A DNA stretch of 26,653 nt from Bacilli bacterium (GTDB lineage Bacteria > Bacillota_I > Bacilli_A > RFN20 > CAG-826). The notes under the pieces are model-generated. The model saw only the letters and a list, made by a program, of their open reading frames with translations. It did not search any database and was not told the origin of the DNA. Shown one piece after another: positions 15,140-23,705 of the stretch (position 1 is the stretch's first letter; each line of letters begins with the position of its first letter). The stretch is taken from positions 1-26,653 of the forward strand of contig JAFZRR010000059.1 in NCBI GenBank assembly GCA_017619815.1, given 5' to 3'. A program made the position numbers and the translations under genes.

Positions 15140-15174
15140 AAGAGAAAAGAAAAAGAGCTGGCTTGCACCAACTC
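15140..15174 (-). terminator. Intrinsic terminator of eno
   Basis: Minus-strand GAGTTGG (15174-15168) pairs with CCAGCTC (15161-15155), one G-U, loop of 6, followed by TTTTTCTTTTCTC. Confidence 0.88.
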
Positions 15175-15193
15175 TTCTTTTGTTTGATATTAA

Positions 15194-16492
15194 TTAGAAT
15201 TTACGATTGGCAAATGCTTTGACACCGAGGTAAACGGCTTCTTCACCGAGTTCTTCTTCAATTCTTAATAATTGATTGTATTTAGCCATACGGTCTGTTC
15301 TACTTGCGGAACCAGTTTTGATTTGTCCAGCATTGACAGCAACTGCTAAGTCAGCAATTGTGGTATCTTCTGTTTCACCAGATCTGTGGCTAACCATGCA
15401 GGTGTAACCATTTGTTTGTGCTAATTTGATAGCATCTAATGTTTCGGTTAATGTACCGATTTGGTTAACTTTGATGAGGACGCTGTTAGCGACATCATTG
15501 ACGATACCTTTCTTAACGAATTCTGGGTTTGTAACGAATAAGTCGTCACCAACGAGTTGAATCTTTTTGCCCATTCTTCTGGTTAATTCAGCCCAACCTT
15601 CCCAGTCGGATTCTGCTAAACCATCTTCGATGGTAACGATTGCTGGGTAGTCTTTGACTAATTTTTCTAAGAATTGGATCATTTCTTCTGTTGTCTTCTT
15701 GCCTTCGCCAGACTTGACTAAGTTATAGACACCATTACCTTCATAGAATTCAGAAGAAGCAACGTCCATACCTAAGAAGATTTCTTCGCCTAATTTGTAA
15801 CCAGCATTCTTAACTGCTTCAGCGATTAATTCTAATGGTTCTTCGTTACCTTTCTTACAAGAAGGAGCGAAACCACCTTCATCACCAACGCCTGTTTCGT
15901 AGCCGCGTTCTTTAACGACTTTACGTAATGCGTGGAAGATTTCAGCACCTGCTCTTAAGGATTCTCTGAATGTTTTGAATCCTGCAGGAATGATGAAGAA
16001 TTCTTGGAAATCAACAGAGCTTTGTGCGTGAGCACCACCATTGATAACGTTCATACATGGGGTTGGAATTGTTTTACCATTAACACCACCGATGTAACGA
16101 TATAATGGCATCTTTAATGATTGAGCGGCTGCTCTTGCAACTGCAAGAGAGACACCTAAGATTGCGTTTGCACCTAAGTTCTTTTTGAATGGTGTGCCAT
16201 CGAGTTTGAGCATTGCTTTATCAACGCCAACTTGATCTTCTGCATCCATGCCGATAACGACTGGAGCGATTTTTGTATTAACGTTTTCAACTGCTTTGAG
16301 AACGCCTTTACCTAAATAACGAGCTTTATCTCCGTCTCTTAATTCGAGAGCTTCGCTTTCACCTGTAGAAGCACCGGATGGAACGATCGCTAATGCTTTG
16401 GTACCATCGTCTAATAAGACTTCGACTTCGACTGTTGGATTGCCACGTGAGTCGAGAACTTCACGTCCGTGGACTTTAACTATTTTTGCCAT
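15194..16492 (-). CDS. eno: Enolase
   Basis: 432 residues, full length. It dehydrates 2-phosphoglycerate to phosphoenolpyruvate in the cytosol with Mg2+. Seen: SGASTGESE (39-47), GVGDEGGFAP (201-210, catalytic E205), metal ligands D243, E289 and D316, the catalytic base K341, and SHRSGETEDT (368-377). The N-terminus MAKIVKV followed by GREVLDSRGNPT fixes the start. The spacing between AAGGAG (16507-16512) and the ATG is 14 nt, longer than usual for such an abundant protein. It is monocistronic, with its own promoter and terminator. An 8-bp inverted repeat surrounds the -10 box. Confidence 0.98.
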   Translation of the reverse strand: MAKIVKVHGREVLDSRGNPTVEVEVLLDDGTKALAIVPSGASTGESEALELRDGDKARYLGKGVLKAVENVNTKIAPVVIGMDAEDQVGVDKAMLKLDGTPFKKNLGANAILGVSLAVARAAAQSLKMPLYRYIGGVNGKTIPTPCMNVINGGAHAQSSVDFQEFFIIPAGFKTFRESLRAGAEIFHALRKVVKERGYETGVGDEGGFAPSCKKGNEEPLELIAEAVKNAGYKLGEEIFLGMDVASSEFYEGNGVYNLVKSGEGKKTTEEMIQFLEKLVKDYPAIVTIEDGLAESDWEGWAELTRRMGKKIQLVGDDLFVTNPEFVKKGIVNDVANSVLIKVNQIGTLTETLDAIKLAQTNGYTCMVSHRSGETEDTTIADLAVAVNAGQIKTGSASRTDRMAKYNQLLRIEEELGEEAVYLGVKAFANRKF

Positions 16493-16516
16493 AGTAAATG
16501 AATAATCTCCTTTTTT

Positions 16517-16539
16517 ATTCGTTTTAATTATAAACGAAT
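16517..16539 (-). promoter_or_regulatory. eno -10 box inside a perfect inverted repeat
   Basis: Minus-strand TATAAT (16527-16532) lies within ATTCGTTT (16517-16524) - 7 nt - AAACGAAT (16532-16539). Because transcription would start near 16520, only one arm is transcribed, so the repeat is a DNA operator candidate rather than an RNA hairpin. The -35 is weak. Confidence 0.5.
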
Positions 16540-16638
16540 TGATTTATTACACATATAAGAACTTTATAATTTTTATAAAACACAAGATTTTCATATGTTA
16601 AAAATCCTTATAAGTATTAAACTAAATAAGAACGCAAA

Positions 16639-17586
16639 ATGAATAAGAAGAAAGTATTATCCTTAATAGGACTTATCATCGTTGTTATTCTTTGGGGTAT
16701 TGCTCCTGTGGTGAGTAAATATCTTTTTGATAATCACTTTTATTCTCCTGCACTACTCGTTGCAATTAGAGGTCTTCTTTCCTGTGTTGCGATGCTCATC
16801 TTTATCCTTATCACAAAAGGATTTAAAGATCTTAATAAATCATATTGGATATGTATACCTGCCGGGCTTATTCTAGGCGCTGCATATTTATTCCAATTCA
16901 TTGGTTTAAATGATACCACTCCTGCAAAAAATACTTTTTTAGAAAGTATGTCTTGTATCGCTGTCCCAATTTGTATGCTTATAATGACAAGAGAAAAACC
17001 ATCATGGGCATCAATAGTTGCCTCTATTGCCTGTGTGTTTGGTGCCTTTGTTTTATGCGGAAACGGTTGGGATTTCACTGCGATGTTCACAAAGCCCACT
17101 GTTGGAGATATTCTATCTTGCATCGGTGGTATCTTCTTCGGTATTGATATCGCATTTACAAAAGTATTTGCGAAGAACAAGAATCCTTGGGTTTATGTGT
17201 TCTTCCAATTAGTTATATTAACAACGATGAGTTTTATATATGCCCTACCATTCGAAAAACCGTTATACTTCTCTTGGATGTGGACAAATATCTTAATCCT
17301 CTTCTTCCTCGGTGTGATTTGCACTGCGGTTTGTTGGGTCTTAAGAGCTATTTGTATTAAAAACGTCAGCGCAGTCACATGTGCAGTACTCATGCCTATG
17401 AGCGCAGTTGTCGCGACATTCACGAGCATCATATTCCGTATGGAAGCATTCTCTTGGAACGTTGTTGCGGGTGGCTTGATTATCACCGCGGCAATTATAC
17501 TTTCCGGAATTTGGGATGCACATATTGAGAAGAAACAAAAGGAAAGCGAGGAAAAAGAAAATGAGCAAAATCCATGTGAACAATGA
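16639..17586 (+). CDS. DMT-superfamily (EamA) transporter
   Basis: 315 residues, about ten membrane segments in two EamA repeats: LWGIAPVVSKYLF in the first (18-30) and a related FFGIDIAFTKVFA pattern at the start of the second, with the C-terminal LMPMSAVVATFTS (254-266) typical of the family. The tail is strongly charged (Lys/Glu). Known: DMT carriers move amino acids, nucleotide sugars or other small metabolites, often as exporters. The last 26 bases overlap arcA, whose ribosome binding site lies inside this gene, so the three genes form one operon. Inference: it may move arginine, ornithine or citrulline in place of the usual ArcD antiporter. No Shine-Dalgarno is visible before its ATG. 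Confidence 0.88.
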   Translation: MNKKKVLSLIGLIIVVILWGIAPVVSKYLFDNHFYSPALLVAIRGLLSCVAMLIFILITKGFKDLNKSYWICIPAGLILGAAYLFQFIGLNDTTPAKNTFLESMSCIAVPICMLIMTREKPSWASIVASIACVFGAFVLCGNGWDFTAMFTKPTVGDILSCIGGIFFGIDIAFTKVFAKNKNPWVYVFFQLVILTTMSFIYALPFEKPLYFSWMWTNILILFFLGVICTAVCWVLRAICIKNVSAVTCAVLMPMSAVVATFTSIIFRMEAFSWNVVAGGLIITAAIILSGIWDAHIEKKQKESEEKENEQNPCEQ

Positions 17587-18775
17587 GATCGGAAAATTAA
17601 AAACAGTCTTATTACATGAACCAGGTGAAGAATTACATAATCTCACTCCTAAACATTTAGATGATTTGTTATTCGATGATATTCCTTGGCTTCCTTTAGC
17701 AAAGAAAGAACACAAGAAATTCGCACAAACATTCATTGATAACGGCGTGAAAGTTGTCTATTTAGTGGACTTAGTTGTAGAGGCTTTAAATACCGACGTT
17801 TCCGTAAAAAAGGAATTTATTTCTCAATTTGTCAAAGAAGCAAATATTAATTCTGTAACTCTTTCCGAAGTTGTTGAAGAATACTTAAATACATTTAGTG
17901 ATACTAGAGAAATGGTTTTAAAAACCATTGCGGGCATCAAAAAGAGTGAATTACCAGATTATCGCAAGAGAACATTAAGAGATATGATTGATGATTCTCG
18001 TTTTGCCACCGATCCAATGCCAAACCTCTATTTCCAAAGAGATCCATTTGCCTCAATTGGTAACGGTGTTTCTCTTAACAGCATGTTCTCTGTCACAAGA
18101 AGTAGAGAAACAATCTTTGGAGAATACATCTTTAAATATCATCCAGAATATAAAAACACACCACTTTTCTATAAGAGAAGTGATGTCAAAAACATCGAAG
18201 GTGGAGACATTTTAGTCTTAAATGAAAAGACATTAATTATCGGTTCCAGTCAAAGAACAAAACCAGTTGCCATTGAGACTTTAGCGAAACATCTCTTCTT
18301 TGAAGAGAAAACAAGCTTTGAAAACATCATTGTCTTATCAATTCCTAAAGCGAGAACCTTTATGCATTTAGACACTATTTTCACACAAGTGGATATCAAT
18401 AAGTTCACCATTCACCAAGAATGTTATGACCAATTAAATATCATTGAAATCCATAAAGGTGAAAGTAAATTAATTACCGACGTTTTTGAAGGAAAACTCA
18501 AAGACGTATTAGAAAAATATATTAATAAAGAAGTTATTCTTATCCCATGTGGAGGCGAAGATTCTGTCTCCGCGGATAGAGAACAATGGAGTGACGGCAG
18601 TAACACTATCGCTATCGCGCCAGGCAAAGTTATTGCTTATGAAAGAAACGATATAACCAATAATGTTTTAAGAAAGAATGGTATCGAAGTGTTCGAAATT
18701 CCTTCTAGCGAATTATCTAGAGGAAGAGGCGGACCAAGATGTATGTGTATGCCATTAGAAAGAGAGGACATCTAA
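17561..18775 (+). CDS. arcA: Arginine deiminase
   Basis: 404 residues from the ATG at 17561. An in-frame earlier ATG would add 15 Lys/Arg-rich residues read from the DMT tail; the later start is preferred because AGGAAA lies about 7 nt before it and the protein then begins with the family-typical SEIGKLK-like N-terminus (VNNEIGKLK). It converts arginine to citrulline plus ammonia. Catalytic residues visible: FQRDP (158-162, D161), E213 in EGGD, H269 and D271 in MHLDT, and the nucleophile C394 in GGPRCMCMPL. First enzyme of the arginine deiminase pathway. arcB follows 1 bp later. Confidence 0.96.
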   Translation: MSKIHVNNEIGKLKTVLLHEPGEELHNLTPKHLDDLLFDDIPWLPLAKKEHKKFAQTFIDNGVKVVYLVDLVVEALNTDVSVKKEFISQFVKEANINSVTLSEVVEEYLNTFSDTREMVLKTIAGIKKSELPDYRKRTLRDMIDDSRFATDPMPNLYFQRDPFASIGNGVSLNSMFSVTRSRETIFGEYIFKYHPEYKNTPLFYKRSDVKNIEGGDILVLNEKTLIIGSSQRTKPVAIETLAKHLFFEEKTSFENIIVLSIPKARTFMHLDTIFTQVDINKFTIHQECYDQLNIIEIHKGESKLITDVFEGKLKDVLEKYINKEVILIPCGGEDSVSADREQWSDGSNTIAIAPGKVIAYERNDITNNVLRKNGIEVFEIPSSELSRGRGGPRCMCMPLEREDI

Positions 18776-18776
18776 T

Positions 18777-19775
18777 ATGATTAAACAAGACCATTTACTA
18801 ACATTACTCGATTATTCCCCAGAAGAAATCATGGAGTTAATCGAATTATCCAAAAAGCTTAAAGAAGAAAAGAAACAAGGAATCCCTCATCGTCATTTAG
18901 AAGGCAAGAATATTGTTCTTCTCTTTGAGAAAGATAGTACCAGAACTAGATGCGCATTCGAAGTCGCTGCAGCGGACCTCGGTATGAATGCGGTTTATAT
19001 CGGTTCAAGTGGTTCTCAAATGGGTAAAAAAGAATCCATCAAAGACACCGCAAGAGTATTAGGAAGAATGTTTGATGGCATTGAATATCGTGGATTTGCT
19101 CAAAAAACGGTCGAATGTTTAGCAGAATACTCTGGAGTTCCTGTGTGGAACGGCCTAACAAACGAATACCACCCCACACAGATGCTCGCCGACTTCCTCA
19201 CCATCCTTGAATATAAAGGTTGCTTAAAGGGCTTAAAAATGGCGTATTTCGGTGATGGCAGATATAACATGGGTAACTCCTATCTTATTACCGCAGCAAA
19301 ATTAGGTTTAGACTACCGTATGGTGGGTCCGAAAGATTTATGGCCAAATGAAGAATTAAGAAATAAGTGTTTAGAGATTGCTAAAGCAACAGGCGCTAAA
19401 CTCGCATTCACAGAAGATGTCAAAGTCGGAGCTAAAGATTGCGATGTTATCGCTACTGATGTTTGGGTCAGTATGGGTGAAGCGGATTCTGTTTGGAAAG
19501 AAAGAATCGATTTATTAAAACCATATCAAGTGAATAAAGACGTTATGGCTTTAGCGGATCCAAAAGCTATCTTCATACATTGCTTGCCAAGTTTCCATAA
19601 CTTAGAAACAAAGATCGGTATGGAAGTTTATGAAAAGTTCGGATTAAACGGACTTGAAGTTACAGAAGATGTCTTTGAATGTCCTCAATCAGTGGTCTTT
19701 GATGAAGCAGAAAATAGATTACACACTATTAAAGCGGTCATGCTTGCAACCATGAAACACTTCTACAAAATCTAA
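18777..19775 (+). CDS. arcB: Ornithine carbamoyltransferase (catabolic type)
   Basis: 332 residues. Carbamoyl-phosphate site STRTR (54-58), HPTQ (132-135), the ornithine-loop SMG (232-234) and HCLP (268-271). The SMG loop argues for ornithine rather than putrescine as substrate. In the deiminase pathway it runs in the phosphorolytic direction, from citrulline to ornithine plus carbamoyl phosphate. It starts 1 bp after the arcA stop with AGAGGA upstream. A terminator follows directly, and no carbamate kinase (arcC) gene is present, so ATP formation would need a kinase encoded elsewhere. Confidence 0.95.
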   Translation: MIKQDHLLTLLDYSPEEIMELIELSKKLKEEKKQGIPHRHLEGKNIVLLFEKDSTRTRCAFEVAAADLGMNAVYIGSSGSQMGKKESIKDTARVLGRMFDGIEYRGFAQKTVECLAEYSGVPVWNGLTNEYHPTQMLADFLTILEYKGCLKGLKMAYFGDGRYNMGNSYLITAAKLGLDYRMVGPKDLWPNEELRNKCLEIAKATGAKLAFTEDVKVGAKDCDVIATDVWVSMGEADSVWKERIDLLKPYQVNKDVMALADPKAIFIHCLPSFHNLETKIGMEVYEKFGLNGLEVTEDVFECPQSVVFDEAENRLHTIKAVMLATMKHFYKI

Positions 19776-19786
19776 TTTTATATAAT

Positions 19787-19818
19787 AAAAAAGCAGCGAT
19801 TAACTTCACTGCTTTTTT
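19787..19818. terminator. Bidirectional intrinsic terminator (arcB / diguanylate cyclase)
   Basis: Stem AAAAAAGCAG (19787-19796) with CTGCTTTTTT (19809-19818), 12-nt loop. It overlaps the stop codon of the convergent GGDEF gene. Confidence 0.85.
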
Positions 19819-20935
19819 ATCTGCCTTTCATTCCGTACTTGGCTTTGATTTCGGCTTTATTTATATACATCATGCTGTCCGCTCTTTGGAGGACATCTTG
19901 GAAGCGGTCACCCTTTTCGTATTTCGCATGTCCGCTTGCGACAGAGAAGATGAGTTCCACTCCTTCGTATTGAACAAGACTATAGGTCATAACTTCTAAG
20001 AAATGTTCTAATACGGCATCGAAGTTTTCATAATCTTTACCTTCCACAATAGCGATGAATTCATCACCACCAACATGGAATAATTTTGAGCTAGCAAAGA
20101 GCTCCGGTAATGTATGTCCACATCTCACAACAAGGGAACATCCATAACGGTGCCCATATTTGTCATTTGTGGCCTTTAAATTGTTAACATCCATAAGGAT
20201 GATAGCGAATGGTTTTTCTTCACCTTTATCAATGGACTCGTTAATTCTTTCTGTTTCCCCGATATAGGAACGTTCATTAAGTAATCCTGTTAATTCATCA
20301 TAATAAGTGAGTTCTTCGAGTTTCTTCTTCGCGTGATATTCACTATTCACGACATTGAATCTTCTGAAACAAATGAGAACTGTAACAACGATGAAAATAA
20401 CGGATTCCGCAATGTGTTCAATTTGATAAGGGTTGTTATCTGCGAAGAACGCAAACTTATTAATAATGTGGAACACTAATAAAGTGACAACTGAAATAAC
20501 AACACATCCTAAATAAAAGAATGGTTCTAAAATAAATAGTCCAGCGATAACTGTACAAACAAGTAAGTGGATTAAAGGAGTGATTCCTAATTGTAAATCT
20601 AGAATGCAAACAAATGTTCCCCAAGCAATTAAAAGGAAACAAGTGACATGGGTATAAATCGCTAAAGCGGTTGTGCTAAGTTTTTTAAACTTATTTAAGA
20701 TAAGGAAGATGAGCATCGTTTGGGCAATCACAAAGAATGTGATATAGGCCACTAAATAGAGATTATCGATTAATATACCAGCGGAGTTTTCATCAAAATT
20801 CCAATAGATGACATAGAATAGAGCAAAAAGTGAGAGAAATACCGCAGCCACAAACATGCTGATGCGATATTTTTCAAAGTGTTTGCCTATAATGGCAAAC
20901 GTTGAAAGTTTACGCTCTTTATCTATTAGTTTCAT
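19817..20935 (-). CDS. Membrane diguanylate cyclase (GGDEF)
   Basis: 372 residues: six membrane segments (about 27-45, 57-80, 88-112, 118-135, 138-160 and 176-190), a short linker, then a GGDEF domain from about 205. It has YDELTGLLNERSY (212-224), DVNNLKATNDKYGH (249-262, with metal and base ligands) and an intact GGDEF (289-293). Known: such domains make c-di-GMP from two GTP. The product-binding RxxD I-site that usually sits just before the GGDEF loop is absent, so feedback inhibition may be lost. No EAL domain is present. Its first 17 bases overlap the 3' end of the large surface-protein gene; it is third in an operon with MscS. Confidence 0.9.
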   Translation of the reverse strand: MKLIDKERKLSTFAIIGKHFEKYRISMFVAAVFLSLFALFYVIYWNFDENSAGILIDNLYLVAYITFFVIAQTMLIFLILNKFKKLSTTALAIYTHVTCFLLIAWGTFVCILDLQLGITPLIHLLVCTVIAGLFILEPFFYLGCVVISVVTLLVFHIINKFAFFADNNPYQIEHIAESVIFIVVTVLICFRRFNVVNSEYHAKKKLEELTYYDELTGLLNERSYIGETERINESIDKGEEKPFAIILMDVNNLKATNDKYGHRYGCSLVVRCGHTLPELFASSKLFHVGGDEFIAIVEGKDYENFDAVLEHFLEVMTYSLVQYEGVELIFSVASGHAKYEKGDRFQDVLQRADSMMYINKAEIKAKYGMKGR

Positions 20936-23702
20936 CTTTCTTTTTGTCTTTTTTTGACTTTTTATCTTCCGCTAAAGTTTCAAAGTTTTTGCGGTTAGCA
21001 TTCATATGATATTGTTCGATTAAGCCTTTAGCGTTTTCGATTTCCTTTGCGACATTGAGCGCTTTACCTAAATCAGCATTTAAGCGTTCATACATAACCG
21101 CCTTTTCATCCACTGATAAAGCATCATAATTCTTCATTAACATCTTTGTGTCACCTAAAGATTTACGTAAGTATCTTGTCGCCTTTTCATATTGGTTAAA
21201 GGCATCGATATTTAAGTCCTCACAATGATGCAAGCATCTTGTGATTTCATGCTTAATTCTCTTTAATTCTTCCATAGATAAGGAGTCGTTTGCGATGCAT
21301 TGGCAATATACTGCATAAACTCTTTCAATACGATCCACTGTCGTCTTGCCACGTTTCGTGATTGTAGCAAAGAAGATCATTAAGAAGACTAAACCTAATG
21401 TAAGAACCATAATCCACCAGATATTGGCTCTTAAGAATTTATTCACATCTAAGTATCTAACTTGGACGGTAAGTTTAGCAATTTCAATGCCTTCGTAAGA
21501 AGCGGTAATTGTGTAATCGCCACTTTCTGGGTTCTTTAAAACCATTGTGGCGTTTTCTTTCACTTCAATGCTTTCTGCAGGAAGTTCTTCGCCCTTCTTA
21601 TTAACGACTTTCCAAGCGATATCAACATTTTTAATGTTGTTGAAACCTCTAATACTTAAGGAAGCTTCTAAATCAACACCCACTTTGTGGAATGTATCTT
21701 TCACTTCAATTGCGGCATTATCATAAATACCATCTAAAACACGAACGGTAATTGTTTTTGTAATTTTACTGAATTCAGTGCTATCTGCTTCAAAGGTTAA
21801 AGTCACTAAGCCAGATTTAAGAGGTCGAATTGTCACTTTGCCATCTAAGTCTTGTGTGACATCGATATGGCCTTCTTTATTAACTTTGAAGTTATAATAA
21901 ACTTCAGTGCCTTCTTCTAAATCAGTAATGGAAGGTGTGACAACGATTTCATCGCCACCATCAAATAAGACGACTTCATCTTCGACATCTAAAACAATTT
22001 TGTTATTGGTTTCGATTGGAGGGATGATTTCGAATAATTCTGGTTGGTCATTAGCGATATAGGCATAACCACCATTATCGAATTCTGCTCTCATTTGGAA
22101 TCTAAAGCAGGAGAATCTACCAGTAAATGGGAATGTTAATGTGTGATTGAGAATGCTTTCCCACTCTTCTGGTTGAATCTCGCCTAAATCGGTTGTTTCA
22201 AAGGTATCTGGATCAAATAAAAATCTTTCATGAGAAACAGTGACAAAATTTACAGATTGAGTAAATTGCATGCAGCCATCTTCAGTTTCTGGATCACCAT
22301 CGGGATCTTGATTATAGATGTAGTATTCACCTTCAGAAAGGTCATCAAGGAATTCTTTATCTTTCCCTTCTTCGTGAAGGGCTTTTTCTCTTGCGGATGG
22401 GATGTAATAATACGCACCATCAACACCTACTTCAGGAAGGTCGCTATCGCTTTCAGCATCATAGCAATAGAAGACATATTCGTTATCAGGCATTAAACGG
22501 TCAATCATGCCATCAACGGAAAGCATGATACCATCAATTGTGTCTATTTCGATGTTATCGAAAATAATTGTGTATAAGTGTTCGGTATTCTTTTGGACAC
22601 TCTTTCTATCTTGTGGACCATCGACCGCCATTCTGACATTAGGATCACCAATAATGAAGTCCCTGGAATAGAAGGTATGTGTTTCACCATTAGCAACGAA
22701 AACTAATTTGAGTTTCGCTCTAATAGGGCTTGTTGGATAAGACATTTCGATACCCATTGATCTATCAAAAGTGCCAATAGTCACTGTATCGAACGCTACA
22801 AGCGTTAATGTATAATCGCAAAAATAATGTTCACTACCATCTGGTCTAGGTGTTAAAGCATACGGATATGGAGTGGTTGTATCGGTTAACCAGCCATATG
22901 GGTTATAGGCATATTTTTCATCCAAACTAGAATAGTCATTAAAGAAACCATCAATAAGCATAGCATCAACGTTAACACGTTTTTCTTCTTCGTCACGTTG
23001 ATAATAACGTAGTCTAGCGGACACAAAGTCAAATTCGTTATATGGATTGATGTCTAAAGTTTCACTATAGAAAACAAAAACCCAGAAATCACTATATTCT
23101 TGACCTTCAGGACGAACACTGACTTGAATTTCCATACGGACATATAAATCAGCAGGAGTAATGACTTCTTCGACTTTTGTTAATTCACGGTCATTAGCAT
23201 CAGCTTTAAGAGCGGATTTAAACCACTCTTTCTTTTGTTCATCAGAGTCATCTTCGTTACCTTCGTACCATTTACTATTGGAATCTGAGTACACTGCGGT
23301 ACCGTAAATGCCATAGAAATAGGCAATATTCATGTAGTCGAGTTGTGAGCCATCAACAAACTCAATTTGATCAGCGATTTCCTGGACTTGTCTATCATCA
23401 ATACTTAATTTGAAGACATAACCCATAGGTGCGCAGAACAATTTGTCGATTGTTGGCGCTAAATCTTTTGCATCAAAAACACGGCGGACGTTTCCTTCGC
23501 CAACATCTGTATATGTATAACCATGTAAGTATTGAGACTCTTCTTCACCCTCACCTTCACCTTGGCCTTCTCCTTCGCCTTCGCCATCTCTTCTAACATT
23601 AGTAATGTGAGTAGCGTCAAAGGAATCCGTTGGGATATTATTCACAGCAGCAGGAACGGCTATAAGGGATGAAAGAAGTAATAATCCTAAGTATTTAAAC
23701 AT
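20919..23702 (-). CDS. Large secreted, membrane-anchored protein of unknown function
   Basis: 927 residues, not recognised as a family as a whole. An N-terminal signal peptide (about 1-20) is followed by a low-complexity Gly-Glu stretch (about 40-54). Then come roughly 700 residues of extracellular, beta-rich, acidic sequence. The last part, about 590-755, contains stretches such as GLVTLTFEAD and TKTITVRVLD and reads like bacterial Ig-like (BIG2-type) domains. One membrane helix (about 760-782, NIWWIMVLTLG) precedes a 145-residue cytoplasmic, helical, charged tail ending Lys-rich. It sits between an MscS channel (3 bp upstream) and a diguanylate cyclase (17-bp overlap). Inference: an extracellular sensor or adhesin that signals through its cytoplasmic tail. 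Confidence 0.75.
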   Translation of the reverse strand: MFKYLGLLLLSSLIAVPAAVNNIPTDSFDATHITNVRRDGEGEGEGQGEGEGEEESQYLHGYTYTDVGEGNVRRVFDAKDLAPTIDKLFCAPMGYVFKLSIDDRQVQEIADQIEFVDGSQLDYMNIAYFYGIYGTAVYSDSNSKWYEGNEDDSDEQKKEWFKSALKADANDRELTKVEEVITPADLYVRMEIQVSVRPEGQEYSDFWVFVFYSETLDINPYNEFDFVSARLRYYQRDEEEKRVNVDAMLIDGFFNDYSSLDEKYAYNPYGWLTDTTTPYPYALTPRPDGSEHYFCDYTLTLVAFDTVTIGTFDRSMGIEMSYPTSPIRAKLKLVFVANGETHTFYSRDFIIGDPNVRMAVDGPQDRKSVQKNTEHLYTIIFDNIEIDTIDGIMLSVDGMIDRLMPDNEYVFYCYDAESDSDLPEVGVDGAYYYIPSAREKALHEEGKDKEFLDDLSEGEYYIYNQDPDGDPETEDGCMQFTQSVNFVTVSHERFLFDPDTFETTDLGEIQPEEWESILNHTLTFPFTGRFSCFRFQMRAEFDNGGYAYIANDQPELFEIIPPIETNNKIVLDVEDEVVLFDGGDEIVVTPSITDLEEGTEVYYNFKVNKEGHIDVTQDLDGKVTIRPLKSGLVTLTFEADSTEFSKITKTITVRVLDGIYDNAAIEVKDTFHKVGVDLEASLSIRGFNNIKNVDIAWKVVNKKGEELPAESIEVKENATMVLKNPESGDYTITASYEGIEIAKLTVQVRYLDVNKFLRANIWWIMVLTLGLVFLMIFFATITKRGKTTVDRIERVYAVYCQCIANDSLSMEELKRIKHEITRCLHHCEDLNIDAFNQYEKATRYLRKSLGDTKMLMKNYDALSVDEKAVMYERLNADLGKALNVAKEIENAKGLIEQYHMNANRKNFETLAEDKKSKKDKKKDETNR
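23541..23586 (-). repeat. Imperfect hexanucleotide repeat encoding Gly-Glu
   Basis: Degenerate GAAGGN-type units code for the alternating GEGEGEGQGEGEGEEE segment near the N-terminus of the 927-residue protein. The repeated codons vary (GAA/GAG, GGC/GGT), which argues for selection on the peptide, although slippage remains possible. Confidence 0.75.
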
Positions 23703-23705
23703 AGT

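Noticed and set aside
15081..15191. Short plus-strand ORF of about 36 codons between the epimerase and eno genes
   Set aside because: It has no ribosome binding site and runs through the eno terminator; no protein-like composition.
17516..17560. Longer arcA frame with a Lys/Arg-rich N-terminus
   Set aside because: The extra residues are the DMT gene tail read in another frame, and a ribosome binding site precedes the ATG at 17561.
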